DNA of 41,211 nt from contig JAOUCZ010000007.1 of the NCBI GenBank assembly GCA_029859505.1, positions 1 through 41,211 on the forward strand, in the 5' to 3' direction. Of the stretch, positions 26,293-38,865 are shown one piece after another. Numbering within the stretch: position 1 is the stretch's first letter; each line of letters starts with the position of its first letter. The notes below the pieces were generated by a model. That model worked only from the letters and a program-made list of their open reading frames with translations, was not told the DNA's origin and made no database searches. Made by a program: the position numbers and the translations under genes. This stretch comes from Lysobacterales bacterium (GTDB lineage Bacteria; Pseudomonadota; Gammaproteobacteria; Xanthomonadales; SZUA-36).

Positions 26293-27447
26293 TCATAATT
26301 CAGCTGGCAGCCACGCATGCAAGGCGAAGCCTGCACCCGGTTCTGATTCGATTTCAAGCTTACCACCCAATTGTTTCAAACGCTCGGCCATTCCCAAAAG
26401 ACCATTACCAACAGCCACTTTATCAGCACCAACGCCGTCGTCCCGTGCACTCATGGCGAGTCCGTCGCGGGTCATCGATAGCCGAATCCATAAATTTGAC
26501 GCCTTTGCATGACGTACACTATTGGTAATCATTTCCTGTACGCATCGTAACAGAACCAACGCACGTTCCGGTTCGGTCATCACCTCCTCCGAGGGCAGGT
26601 CAAGGTGGATCCGGGGCTTTGGAACACCCTCAATCAGGGTATGCAGCGCGTCGGCCAGGTTGACCATGTCATCGCGGCGCATATCACTGACCACCTCCCT
26701 GACATCGGCCAGCAACAGCCTCGCGAGAGAGTGGGCCTGTTGTACGTGTTCAAGCACTTTACCGTCAACAAGATGTGTCACGACCTCGAGGTTCAGCGTC
26801 AGGGCAGTTAGGTGGTGGCCTACCAGGTCATGTAATTCACGTGCGATACGCACCCGCTCTGCGATACGGGTATTTTCAGCCAATAGCGATTGGGTAGCAC
26901 GCAATTCTGAATTCACCTTACGTAGCTCATCGCGTGCCGCATTCTGACGCAGCACAACCACCGAACTCATAAATGCAAAAAGGGATACACCGAGAAAGGA
27001 ACCGGCATTTGTCGTGACTTCACTCAAACTGGCTCCGGGAATTTGGCTCAAGACCACTGCAAGCATTACATTTTGAATGATCAGCCACGTAACCGCCGGA
27101 ATCACCGACAGCATCCACGGAAGCAATACTGAAACAATCAACAGCAACATACCACCCAGTGAGGACTGTGAAACGACACTGATCCCCAATGCACTTCCGG
27201 TTAACAGGGACAGATACATCAGCCTGTAGCCGATAGAAGTCCGTTCCGGCAGGTATCTCATCAGGTTCCAGTACATCAGTCCAAACAGGCCGTGGAGGAT
27301 GAACCAGGCTACATATATTTCAAAACCCAGAGGTTCGGGAAAAATATATTTTGCCAGGAACAGCGGGATACCAGCACAGAACCACAGGAAAAGACCTGCA
27401 TATCGCAGCATTTCTATGGGCCGGTATTTCGCCTGTTTCAACTTCAT
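26293..27447 (-). CDS. DesK-like sensor histidine kinase
   Basis: From ATG 27447 it has 384 residues: about five to six membrane helices in residues 12-158, a short linker coiled coil, a HisKA_3 dimerisation domain with phospho-acceptor His206 in E-L-H-D-L-V-G-H-H, and a HATPase_c domain (N-box N-S-V-R-H-A, G1 D-D-G-V-G-A, G2 G-L-L-G-M-A-E-R). There is no periplasmic sensor domain, so it likely reads a signal in the membrane, as DesK reads lipid order. A longer frame begins at ATG 27498 but lacks a ribosome site; AGGAG precedes 27447 at a slightly long distance. It is transcribed ahead of the response regulator. Confidence 0.9.
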   Translation of the reverse strand: MKLKQAKYRPIEMLRYAGLFLWFCAGIPLFLAKYIFPEPLGFEIYVAWFILHGLFGLMYWNLMRYLPERTSIGYRLMYLSLLTGSALGISVVSQSSLGGMLLLIVSVLLPWMLSVIPAVTWLIIQNVMLAVVLSQIPGASLSEVTTNAGSFLGVSLFAFMSSVVVLRQNAARDELRKVNSELRATQSLLAENTRIAERVRIARELHDLVGHHLTALTLNLEVVTHLVDGKVLEHVQQAHSLARLLLADVREVVSDMRRDDMVNLADALHTLIEGVPKPRIHLDLPSEEVMTEPERALVLLRCVQEMITNSVRHAKASNLWIRLSMTRDGLAMSARDDGVGADKVAVGNGLLGMAERLKQLGGKLEIESEPGAGFALHAWLPAEL

Positions 27448-27559
27448 CCTGCTAGAGATGCTCCTATAATTACTTGCGCCGGTGAACCGCACACGCATAA
27501 TACCGCAGACAGCTCATATTCCCATATTCTGATAGTCACATTTATTTAAAAAAGAACAA

Positions 27560-28096
27560 ATGAACAAAACCGATTTACAATCCAGTCAACAGACTGTTCA
27601 TCATGGCAGTGTATTACGCCTGCATGACATTGACACGATATCGGTGTCAACTCTATTGTCTCGTTATGGCCTGATACTGACAATGGTGCCAGCAGACAGC
27701 GAGATTCCCGGCAGCTACTGGGGTGATGAAGAAGCAGGTCTGATCGCTGATGAATTGCTGGTCAGAGCCGATACCCCCGTTCACTCTATCCTGCACGAAG
27801 CCTGCCACTACATTTGTATGGATGAGGACCGGCGTGATGGCCTCGATACCAATGCCGGCGGCGACTATGACGAGGAAAATGCGGTCTGCTACCTGCAGAT
27901 TCTGCTGGCCGATCATATTAAACAGTTTGGCCGCTTGCGTATGTTCGAAGATATGGACCGCTGGGGATATACATTCCGACTGGGCTCGGCACAGGCGTGG
28001 TTTGAACGCGATGCCGAGGACGCCCTCAACTGGTTACTACAAAGAAATCTGATAAACCAGCAGTTGAAACCCTGCTGGTCATTACGAAAGGACTGA
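27560..28096 (+). CDS. Uncharacterised HExxH protein, putative zinc metallopeptidase
   Basis: The 178-residue soluble protein contains H79-E-A-C-H83 in a hydrophobic helix context (S-I-L-H-E-A-C-H-Y-I), followed 22 residues later by Glu105-Glu106 in an E-E-N-A-V-C segment that could supply a third metal ligand. This is the layout of small gluzincin-type peptidases. No named family is recognised. It is divergent from the histidine kinase gene and immediately followed by a decayed acetyltransferase. It could be an inactive metal-binding protein; the order of motifs argues for a peptidase, but the substrate is unknown. Confidence 0.7.
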   Translation: MNKTDLQSSQQTVHHGSVLRLHDIDTISVSTLLSRYGLILTMVPADSEIPGSYWGDEEAGLIADELLVRADTPVHSILHEACHYICMDEDRRDGLDTNAGGDYDEENAVCYLQILLADHIKQFGRLRMFEDMDRWGYTFRLGSAQAWFERDAEDALNWLLQRNLINQQLKPCWSLRKD

Positions 28097-28098
28097 AT

Positions 28099-28260
28099 AT
28101 GAACCTGGCGAGTCTCGGACTGCTGGAGAAACTGGGATTCAAACGTGAAGGCCTGTTCAACTAATGATGGCGTGTTTATGACGAGTGGCAGGATGGCCAC
28201 ATGCTCGGATTACTCAAACAGGACTGGCTGGCTAATAAAGCCTCAACTGCCGAAAAGTAA
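28099..28260 (+). pseudogene. Remnant of a GNAT (RimJ/RimL-type) acetyltransferase C-terminus
   Basis: In one frame the sequence reads N-L-A-S-L-G-L-L-E-K-L-G-F-K-R-E-G, two consecutive stops (TAA TGA at 28162-28167), then W-R-V-Y-D-E-W-Q-D-G-H-M-L-G-L-L-K-Q-D-W. This is the standard end of GNAT acetyltransferases (S-x-x-L-L-E-K-L-G-F-x-x-E-G, x-x-W, then D-x-x-x-Y/L-G-L-L-x-x-D-W). Only about 52 residues remain and the acetyl-CoA-binding core is absent. The tail overlaps the TauE/SafE gene end by 18 bases on the opposite strand. The resemblance continues in the same frame across both stops, which supports decay rather than chance. Confidence 0.7.
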
Positions 28261-29001
28261 GCGTAGAGCAAAAACAATAATAACCACCGTGACCACACCA
28301 CGTACCCACTTGTGGCCTTTCAGAATCTGCAGGTGAACACCGGCCAGTCCACCAAGGAAGTTCCCTGCGGCCAGGGCAAAGCCCATCGCCCAGTCAATTT
28401 TCCCGTTCCACGCAAATAACACAAGGGCCAGGGGTGTAAAGGCGAGCACAACGGTTACCTTAAGTGCATTACCGCGGATCAGGTTGAAACCTGCTGCCGA
28501 CGTCGCTGCAAGTAGAAGGAAGCCGATACCGGCCTGGATAAAACCACCATACACACCGATCAGGAAGAAGGCAGCGATGAAGGCCAGCCGCCTTATGCCT
28601 GTTGGAAGCGCAGCATTTCCATCTTTATGCAGTTTGAAGGGGTTCCAAATCTGCCAGGCTGCCGCGGCCACCAGGATGACAGCAAGCACTCTCTGAAATT
28701 GAAGCTCACCGATATGCACCGCGGCAAAAGTACCCAGTATCGCACCAAGCACAGCCGGTGGAATGGCAAGCAGAAGCCATTCCTTCGAGACCAGGCCCCG
28801 CTGGTGGAAACTCCATGAGGCTCCTATATTCTGGATAAGAATGGCCACCCGGTTGGTACCGTTGGCAACCGTGGGTGGCAGACCAAGAAAGATCATCACC
28901 GGCAGGCTTAAAAGGGAGCCACCACCGGCGATTATGTTCAATGTTCCGGCAACCAGGCCGACCAGGAAAAGCAGAAGGGAGTTGGTGATTAAGTCTGGCA
29001 T
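28243..29001 (-). CDS. TauE/SafE (sulfite exporter) family permease
   Basis: The 252-residue membrane protein has about eight predicted helices and the internal two-repeat structure of the TauE/SafE (DUF81) family. The N-terminal repeat carries L-V-G-L-V-A-G-T-L-N-I-I-A-G-G-G-S-L-L-S-L-P and the C-terminal one G-N-F-L-G-G-L-A-G-V-H. Family members export sulfite, sulfoacetate or other organic anions; the substrate cannot be read from sequence. No sulfur-metabolism genes are adjacent. The start ATG 29001 has AGCAGG upstream. Confidence 0.88.
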   Translation of the reverse strand: MPDLITNSLLLFLVGLVAGTLNIIAGGGSLLSLPVMIFLGLPPTVANGTNRVAILIQNIGASWSFHQRGLVSKEWLLLAIPPAVLGAILGTFAAVHIGELQFQRVLAVILVAAAAWQIWNPFKLHKDGNAALPTGIRRLAFIAAFFLIGVYGGFIQAGIGFLLLAATSAAGFNLIRGNALKVTVVLAFTPLALVLFAWNGKIDWAMGFALAAGNFLGGLAGVHLQILKGHKWVRGVVTVVIIVFALRLLFGS

Positions 29002-29321
29002 GATGCCTGCTACCTGGATTAGCCCGGATAACTCACCAAGGATCCGGAGTTTGCGGTGTAGCTGACGAATTCGAAGTCAGATGCCGCGCAAAACCGGATA
29101 GGACAAACTGTAACCAATAGAAACAGCCAAAATTACCTACATATCTTTGAATAAAAATAATATATGTCATTTTGTCGTCCGCCTTGGTGAAATATTCGAG
29201 TTAGCCCGAAAGAGTGTCGCATGGTTGCATGAACCGCATATCACGTCCACGCGCAAATGACACCGCGATATCGTTGTTTAAAATGACCCCAAAACAAGTG
29301 GTCGCCAAGTTAACCGGTTTT
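29002..29321. other. 320-base intergenic region without a recognised gene
   Basis: This gap separates the TauE/SafE and FHA genes, both on the minus strand. It contains an AT-rich stretch (about 29130-29180) that could hold promoter elements for the TauE/SafE gene and a weak 5-bp inverted repeat CTGAC/GTCAG at 29062-29080. No frame on either strand looks coding, and I see no RNA gene. Confidence 0.5.
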
Positions 29322-29774
29322 CTATAAAAGAGAGCGCAGGTATTCCAGCCACTCCGGCTTCCACTTCAGAATCGCCACCGCGGCTGCTGTGCCTGCCAGG
29401 CTTGTCCAGATCAATACCCGTGGCCAACGGCGCACAGTCTTGCTGACCACATCGCTGGTCAACACGCGTTCAGGTCTCAAACCGGGTGCCTGCAACATCC
29501 AGCGGCATGTACCAATACGGATTTCATCACCGGAACCCAGTAGGGTCTCACTGACGGGTTCACCGTTAAGCAGTGTGCCGGACTCGGAACCCAGATCCCT
29601 CAGTTGCAACGACTTGCCGTCAAGAAAGCAAATTTCAGCATGTCGTGGAGCGACACCCGCCTCGGCAAGTTGAATATCACAGTCTGCAGATGAACCAAGT
29701 ACAATCGATTCCCCAAAAGGAAAGGACTGGTTGATCACACTTCCGGATGTACCTTTCAGCTTGTAAATACTCAT
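29322..29774 (-). CDS. FHA-domain protein with C-terminal membrane helix
   Basis: In 150 residues, positions about 20-95 form a forkhead-associated domain, the phosphothreonine-binding fold (segments V-L-G-S, then A-P-R-H-A-E-I, then L-R-D-L-G-S-E-S-G-T-L-L-N-G). One membrane helix lies at about 118-138, so the domain faces the cytoplasm from a tail anchor. The key Arg of the G-R motif is not obvious at the first loop (G-S-S there), so phosphopeptide binding may be weak. It lies 18 bases after truD and probably ends that operon. No Ser/Thr kinase is in the window. Confidence 0.8.
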   Translation of the reverse strand: MSIYKLKGTSGSVINQSFPFGESIVLGSSADCDIQLAEAGVAPRHAEICFLDGKSLQLRDLGSESGTLLNGEPVSETLLGSGDEIRIGTCRWMLQAPGLRPERVLTSDVVSKTVRRWPRVLIWTSLAGTAAAVAILKWKPEWLEYLRSLL

Positions 29775-29792
29775 ACTTCACTATCCAAATCT

Positions 29793-30833
29793 TTATTTCT
29801 TGTTTTGTTCCGCTTCGGTAAAGACGAGAATTTCCCTTAAAACAGTTGTCGCATACGCGCCGGGCGGCAGTGCGAATATCAACTCCAGACCATCACCATC
29901 AAAACTCCAGCCCAGGTCGACAGGACACAGGCGTAACGCTCTGCGAGCGGCCTGTACACGTTGCGCCTTCAATACCCTTGTAAGCAATGGCCAGTTCCCG
30001 AGAACGGCCTGCTCCACTTCCGCTGCAAGCCCGGTTGGCTGCGACCCATGTTCACCCGGCATCGGTCCCGTGGGATGTATATCGAGGCGTCTGGCACGCT
30101 CTTCAATATCCGCATCCGTTTTTTCGCAGGGGAAAATGGATTGCGTGCCATCAAGCATCACCAGGTCACCGTCAATAACCGTATTCCAGTCTTCCCTGCG
30201 TACCCGCTCGGCCAATACCTGGTTAAACAAAAAACTGCGTAATGCGGATAGATAAATACTTCTTTTGCTGTGAGGCAGACGGGCGTTTCTGTCCAGCAGG
30301 CGGTAACCCTGTTCAACATTCTGACCTCGGTAACCAAAACGCTGAGGCCCGAAATAATTTGGCACACCCGTTGTCCTAATTTTCTCCAGGCGCCGGATGG
30401 TTTGATCTTCATCGCCCTTGAAGCAACGGACTTTCAGTTGGAATCGGTTGCCGTTGAGCGTACCGCGCTTCAGTTTCCGTGTGTGTTGCCGGCCTTCAAG
30501 AATTTTGACGCCTTCGATTTCGGCATTGTCAAGATTCTCCTGTACGGTACTACTCATCGGTACAGAGAACCATTGCCGGGTGATCGCGTGACGGTCTTTA
30601 AGACCTGCAAAACCTACATCCCGAGGTACACAGTCGATCGTCCTGGCCAGCTCTTTTGCCACCCAATCGGTATTGGCGGAACGCTTTTCCACCCATAGCC
30701 AGAGATGGCCGCCCTCACCTTCAGGGTGAAGCCTTGGAATTTCCTCGACAATGAAGTCTTCCGGGCAACTTCTTGTTACCCCCTCAGCTTGTGGTGGACC
30801 TAAAAAATGTGGCCATTGGGGAACGGTAAGCAT
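29793..30833 (-). CDS. truD: tRNA pseudouridine(13) synthase TruD
   Basis: The 346-residue enzyme isomerises uridine 13 of tRNA-Glu to pseudouridine. The catalytic motif G-L-K-D-R-H-A-x-T-x-Q has its nucleophile at Asp80, the same position as in E. coli TruD. The family segments R-x-L-K-R-G-T-L-N-G-N-R-F and V-P-N-Y-F-G-P-Q-R-F-G are present. It begins directly after the ispF stop codon with no gap, the usual gammaproteobacterial order ispD-ispF-truD. Confidence 0.96.
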   Translation of the reverse strand: MLTVPQWPHFLGPPQAEGVTRSCPEDFIVEEIPRLHPEGEGGHLWLWVEKRSANTDWVAKELARTIDCVPRDVGFAGLKDRHAITRQWFSVPMSSTVQENLDNAEIEGVKILEGRQHTRKLKRGTLNGNRFQLKVRCFKGDEDQTIRRLEKIRTTGVPNYFGPQRFGYRGQNVEQGYRLLDRNARLPHSKRSIYLSALRSFLFNQVLAERVRREDWNTVIDGDLVMLDGTQSIFPCEKTDADIEERARRLDIHPTGPMPGEHGSQPTGLAAEVEQAVLGNWPLLTRVLKAQRVQAARRALRLCPVDLGWSFDGDGLELIFALPPGAYATTVLREILVFTEAEQNKK

Positions 30834-31313
30834 CTACCAACCCTTAATCAGAACAATCGCGAGCGCAGTGATACCTTCACCCCGTCCACAAAAGCCAAGC
30901 CCTTCGGTCGTGGTTGCCTTGACGGAGACGTCGGTGATGTCAACGCTGATGTCAGCTGCGATATTGGATTTCATTTGTTTGGCAAAGGGGATGATTTTGG
31001 GTTTTTCACAAACCAGTGTGATATCACAGTTGATAACAGACCAACCATCATGCTTTAACAGCTTATCAACCTGGCGGAGCAAATCACGGCTATCTGCTCC
31101 CGCCCAACGCGCATCTGAAGGGGGGAAATGCCTGCCGATATCGCCCAGTGCGGCTGCACCAAGCATCGCATCACACAGGGCATGCAGGGCGACATCGCCA
31201 TCGGAATGGGCCTTCAACCCTCGTTCAAACGGAATCCGTACACCACACAGCATGACGTGATCACCCTCGCCAAATGCATGAACATCAACACCTTGTCCGG
31301 TACGAATTCTCAT
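30834..31313 (-). CDS. ispF: 2-C-methyl-D-erythritol 2,4-cyclodiphosphate synthase IspF
   Basis: The 159-residue enzyme catalyses the fifth step of the MEP isoprenoid pathway, cyclising CDP-methylerythritol 2-phosphate with loss of CMP. Zinc ligands are visible in G-x-D-V-H-A-F near the N-terminus and in [11 protein letters not shown]-x-D-A. The typical G-D-I-G-x-H-F-P motif follows. Length is standard. It lies 6 bases after ispD and abuts truD. Confidence 0.97.
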   Translation of the reverse strand: MRIRTGQGVDVHAFGEGDHVMLCGVRIPFERGLKAHSDGDVALHALCDAMLGAAALGDIGRHFPPSDARWAGADSRDLLRQVDKLLKHDGWSVINCDITLVCEKPKIIPFAKQMKSNIAADISVDITDVSVKATTTEGLGFCGRGEGITALAIVLIKGW

Positions 31314-31319
31314 ATCGAC

Positions 31320-32027
31320 TCAGAAAGATAGCTCTTTGCGGGCCAGCAGGGCTTCTGCAATCGCCAGGTCGCTGGCGTGTGTGATCTTGATGTTCGCGGA
31401 TGATCCCTTTACCAATAATGGCCTGACCCCCGTGAACTCCATCGCAGACGCTTCGTCTGTTAATTCACAACCAGCCTCATGTGCTGCGTCGATGGCTTTA
31501 GCGAGAGCCCCTATACGGAATAACTGGGGTGTCTGGGCCGCCCACAATTCGCTTCTATCCACCGTGGAAACGATCTCCTGCGAATCTCCTGCACGTTTTA
31601 ATGTATCGCCTACAGGCATCGCGAGAATCGCACCATCAGCGGACTCCAGTCCCTGCTCCAGAAACTTCTCCAGGCGGGAAGACGACAAACACGGGCGTGC
31701 AGCATCATGAACAAGAACCCAGTCGGTTTCAGAGTAATTATCAGCGATGAAACGCAAACCATTACGCACCGATTGCGCGCGTGTGTCGCCGCCAGTAACC
31801 GTCTTTACCGTTGCGGCCAACACGCCAACAGCGGACTCAAACAACTGGTCACCTTCGGCAAGAACCACCGTGATACTGCTAATCAAGGGGTGAAATTGAA
31901 ACACCCTGATGGAATGTGCAAGTACCGGTTTACCACAAACAGGCAGATATTGTTTCAATATGACGCCACCGTAGCGTGTTCCATAGCCTGCTGCGGGAAT
32001 CAAAACATGAACTTGTGCTGTGCTCAT
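31320..32027 (-). CDS. ispD: 2-C-methyl-D-erythritol 4-phosphate cytidylyltransferase IspD
   Basis: The 235-residue enzyme transfers CMP from CTP to methylerythritol 4-phosphate in the MEP pathway. The nucleotide-binding start P-A-A-G-Y-G-T-R-Y-G, the H-D-A-A-R-P motif and the T-V-D-R-S-x-L-W-x-A-Q-T-P-Q segment are all present. It overlaps ftsB by 4 bases, the normal gammaproteobacterial arrangement, and feeds its product toward IspF two steps later. Confidence 0.97.
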   Translation of the reverse strand: MSTAQVHVLIPAAGYGTRYGGVILKQYLPVCGKPVLAHSIRVFQFHPLISSITVVLAEGDQLFESAVGVLAATVKTVTGGDTRAQSVRNGLRFIADNYSETDWVLVHDAARPCLSSSRLEKFLEQGLESADGAILAMPVGDTLKRAGDSQEIVSTVDRSELWAAQTPQLFRIGALAKAIDAAHEAGCELTDEASAMEFTGVRPLLVKGSSANIKITHASDLAIAEALLARKELSF

Positions 32028-32341
32028 GTACTTTCTCCATCGTTTTTAACCGTTTCCGAAGTACCAGGTGGTGGTGGCACCACCTGGTAAAACTGCTCAT
32101 CCGGCTTGATCAACCCCAGTTCGTTACGCGCGCGTTCCTCCACCGCGTCCAGTCGTTCACGCAAATCCTCTACCTCTGCCTGTAGCTCGGCATTGCGCTG
32201 CAGCAGGTCATCGTTCAGTTGACGCTGATCCTCAACCCGGGTTTCCAGTCGGGCCACTTCCCTGAAACCACCCTCCCCCAGCCACAATTTGAATTGCAGC
32301 AATACCAGAATGACAAACAGTATTAGGGTAACAACACGCAT
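32024..32341 (-). CDS. ftsB: Cell division protein FtsB
   Basis: The 105-residue bitopic protein has a short cytoplasmic end, one membrane helix (about 3-20) and a periplasmic coiled coil (about 28-72) ending in the E-E-x-A-R-N-E-L-G-L-I-K-P motif typical of FtsB/DivIC. It forms the FtsQLB subcomplex at the division septum. It sits 7 bases after eno, a conserved neighbour, and overlaps ispD. Confidence 0.94.
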   Translation of the reverse strand: MRVVTLILFVILVLLQFKLWLGEGGFREVARLETRVEDQRQLNDDLLQRNAELQAEVEDLRERLDAVEERARNELGLIKPDEQFYQVVPPPPGTSETVKNDGEST

Positions 32342-32348
32342 ATGTTGA

Positions 32349-36157
<3,809 letters not shown>

Positions 36158-36298
36158 TTATAGTTTGAAATAGTTCTGGAACACAATTATACGTACCACC
36201 CGCCTCTAAGGCGACCAAAGAATTGTTCTTCTTTATGCCAAATGCAATCTGTGTTAAAAAGTGCAGCTTATTCACACCATATATAAGAAATAATTTAA

Positions 36299-36838
36299 AT
36301 GAACCCTGCCACCATGCAAACGGCCCACCCGATGGGCCGCACAAATTCACCCGTAAAACTTCTCGGATTGGCCGTTTTAACAGGGTTCATGCTATTGGCT
36401 GCGGGAAACGCCAGTGCAATGGAAATCGCCGAATGGCGCTTTCAGACCTCCCTGTACACACACCACTGGAGTTCCGACCCGGATCACGTCAGCAACTCCA
36501 AACTGATTGATCTGGAATTTGAAACCACCAAAAGGTGGATATATGGCTTCGCCTATTTTCAAAATTCGTTTGGCCAACCCAGTCAGTACCTGTATGCAGG
36601 CTACTCATGGCCCTTATTCAAAACCGACTGGTCCTACTTCAAGCTGACGGGCGGATTTTTGCATGGTTATAAAGAACCGTACGAAGATAAAATCCCCGCA
36701 AACGGCCTCGGTATAGCACCGGCGATCGTGCCCTCTTTCGGTCTGAGATATAAACGAGTCTTCACCGAAGTCCAGATTCTCGGTACGGCAGCATTCACCT
36801 GGACCGTCGGGTTTAACTTTGGTCATAAATCAGATTGA
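36299..36838 (+). CDS. Outer-membrane barrel-like protein of unknown function
   Basis: The 179-residue product has a signal peptide ending in G-N-A-S-A near residue 40 and a mature part of alternating aromatic and polar residues (W-R-F-Q-T-S-L-Y-T-H-H-W, S-F-G-Q-P-S-Q-Y-L-Y-A-G, L-T-G-G-F-L-H-G-Y) that suggests a small eight-stranded outer-membrane barrel. Proteins of this kind in marine gammaproteobacteria are sometimes labelled 'sn-glycerol-3-phosphate transporter' without proof. ATG 36299 lacks a ribosome site; ATG 36332 would give a tighter signal peptide but lies inside a hairpin (36319-36337). It is divergent from pyrG and precedes parE. Confidence 0.7.
   Translation: MNPATMQTAHPMGRTNSPVKLLGLAVLTGFMLLAAGNASAMEIAEWRFQTSLYTHHWSSDPDHVSNSKLIDLEFETTKRWIYGFAYFQNSFGQPSQYLYAGYSWPLFKTDWSYFKLTGGFLHGYKEPYEDKIPANGLGIAPAIVPSFGLRYKRVFTEVQILGTAAFTWTVGFNFGHKSD
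36319..36337 (+). repeat. Short inverted repeat over the start region of the barrel-protein gene
   Basis: CGGCCCA-CCCGA-TGGGCCG forms a 7-bp GC-rich stem with a 5-base loop. It covers the alternative start ATG 36332 and no T-run follows. It could reduce initiation there or act in mRNA stability. Confidence 0.4.
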
Positions 36839-36938
36839 AATTCTGCATCAAATTCAGGATGATTAGCACTTGCCTGAATAGATTCCCCTGTTCTGTAATC
36901 AGTTCGCGTACAAAAAACTTACCGGAAAACGGAGCTAA

Positions 36939-38822
36939 ATGAACAAACAGTACCAGGCCCGGGATATTGAAGTCCTGACCGGCCTAGAACCCGTACAACG
37001 CCGCCCCGGCATGTACACCGACACCAGCCAGCCCAACCATCTAATCCAGGAGGTCATCGACAACAGTGTCGATGAAGCCCTCGCAGGCTACTGCAAAGAC
37101 ATCGAAGTCACACTGCACGAAGACGGCTCGGTTGAAGTCGTGGACAACGGTCGCGGTATGCCGGTTGATATCCATCCCGAGCATGGAATCGCCGGTGTCG
37201 AGCTGATTCTGACCCGTTTGCATGCGGGTGGTAAATTTTCCAATGAGAACTACCAGTTTGCCGGCGGCCTGCATGGTGTCGGTGTGTCAGTGGTCAATGC
37301 CTTGTCCACTGATTTTGAAGTTTGGGTAAAGCGTGAAGGCCAGGAATACCACATGGCGCTTCAGGATGGTCACAAGGTCAGTGATCTGAAGGTTGTAGGC
37401 ACGGTTGGGCAGCGCAATACCGGAACCCGTGTTCGTTTTTGGCCAGACCCCAAGTACTTTGATACCGCAAAAATAGCCTACAAGCCCCTACGGCACCTGT
37501 TACGCGCCAAGGCGGTTCTTTGCCCCGGTTTGCACGTCACTCTGTGTGTCGCCAAAACCGGTGAAAAAGAGGAGTGGCAGTTTAACCAGGGTCTTGAGGA
37601 CTACCTCCATAACGAAACTGAAGGAATTGCGAGACTACCCGCTCATCCATTTACCGGTGACATGAAAGGCACCGATTCAGAAGTAACCTGGGCACTGTGC
37701 TGGTTACCCGAAGGCGGCCAGTTGCAGGAGAGCTATGTCAACCTGATCCCAACGGTCGGTGGCGGCACTCACGTCAACGGTCTGCGAACCGGCATGGTCG
37801 AAGCCCTGCGTGAGTTTTGCGAAATGCATAACCTGCTGCCACGGGGCGTGCGACTGGCACCTGATGACATCTGGGACCGCATCGCCTATATCCTGTCGGT
37901 CAAGATGACCGACCCGCAATTCAGCGGTCAGACCAAGGAGCGCCTCTCTTCCCGTGCGACCGCCACTTTTGTTTCAGGCGTAGTAAAAGACGCTTTCAGT
38001 CTCTGGCTCAACCAGAATGTCGCCGATGGCGAGGCAATTGCGACCCTGGCGATTTCCAATGCGCAAAAGCGTATGAAGAAGAACCGCCAGGTGGTTCGCA
38101 AGAAGATCACTTCGGGTCCCGCTCTGCCCGGCAAACTGGCCGACTGCACAAGTCAGGACCTTTCGCTAACGGAATTATTCCTGGTCGAGGGTGATTCGGC
38201 AGGTGGTTCAGCAAAGCAGGCCAGGAACCGTGAGTACCAGGCTATTCTTCCCCTGCGTGGCAAAATCCTCAACACCTGGGAAGTCGAATCCGATGCGGTA
38301 CTTTCCAACCAGGAAGTCCACGATATTTCAGTTGCAATTGGCGTAGACCCGGGCTCCAGTGCTATTTCAGAGCTACGCTACGGCAAGGTCATTATTCTCG
38401 CCGATGCTGACTCGGATGGCTTGCATATCGCAACGCTGCTATGTGCCCTATTTCTTAAGCACTTCCATGCACTGGTTGAAACCGGACATATATTTGTCGC
38501 CATGCCACCGCTCTACAGGATCGATGTTGGCAAGGAAATCCATTATGCGCTGGATGCAGAGGAACGCCAGGCGATAATGGACGTGATCGCCGCCGAGAAA
38601 AAGAAAGGCAAAATTCTCGAGACCCGCTTCAAAGGCCTGGGTGAAATGAACCCATTGCAATTACGCGAAAGCACGATTGACCCCGATACCCGCCGGCTCG
38701 TGCAACTGACGATAGACAACGACAGTAAAACCACAAAAGTAATGGACATGTTGCTGGGTAAGAAACGCGCATCAGACCGCAAGGCCTGGCTGGAAGACAA
38801 GGGTGACCTTGCAAGCACGTGA
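36939..38822 (+). CDS. parE: DNA topoisomerase IV subunit B
   Basis: The 627-residue subunit supplies the ATPase and TOPRIM parts of topoisomerase IV, which unlinks daughter chromosomes. The GHKL ATPase motifs D-N-S-V-D-E-A, D-N-G-R-G-M-P and G-G-L-H-G-V-G lie in the first third. The TOPRIM metal site shows E-G-D-S-A-G-G and later D-A-D-S-D-G. The length fits ParE rather than the roughly 800-residue GyrB. GGAG precedes ATG 36939. Adjacency to parC supports the assignment. Confidence 0.96.
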   Translation: MNKQYQARDIEVLTGLEPVQRRPGMYTDTSQPNHLIQEVIDNSVDEALAGYCKDIEVTLHEDGSVEVVDNGRGMPVDIHPEHGIAGVELILTRLHAGGKFSNENYQFAGGLHGVGVSVVNALSTDFEVWVKREGQEYHMALQDGHKVSDLKVVGTVGQRNTGTRVRFWPDPKYFDTAKIAYKPLRHLLRAKAVLCPGLHVTLCVAKTGEKEEWQFNQGLEDYLHNETEGIARLPAHPFTGDMKGTDSEVTWALCWLPEGGQLQESYVNLIPTVGGGTHVNGLRTGMVEALREFCEMHNLLPRGVRLAPDDIWDRIAYILSVKMTDPQFSGQTKERLSSRATATFVSGVVKDAFSLWLNQNVADGEAIATLAISNAQKRMKKNRQVVRKKITSGPALPGKLADCTSQDLSLTELFLVEGDSAGGSAKQARNREYQAILPLRGKILNTWEVESDAVLSNQEVHDISVAIGVDPGSSAISELRYGKVIILADADSDGLHIATLLCALFLKHFHALVETGHIFVAMPPLYRIDVGKEIHYALDAEERQAIMDVIAAEKKKGKILETRFKGLGEMNPLQLRESTIDPDTRRLVQLTIDNDSKTTKVMDMLLGKKRASDRKAWLEDKGDLAST

Positions 38823-38865
38823 GAACGAAAATCACAGCAGACAAGAATCCATACTGGATTGAAGA

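Noticed and set aside
29062-29080. Inverted repeat CTGAC/GTCAG in the 29002-29321 gap
   Set aside because: Five-base stem around an EcoRI-like palindrome, expected by chance at this length.
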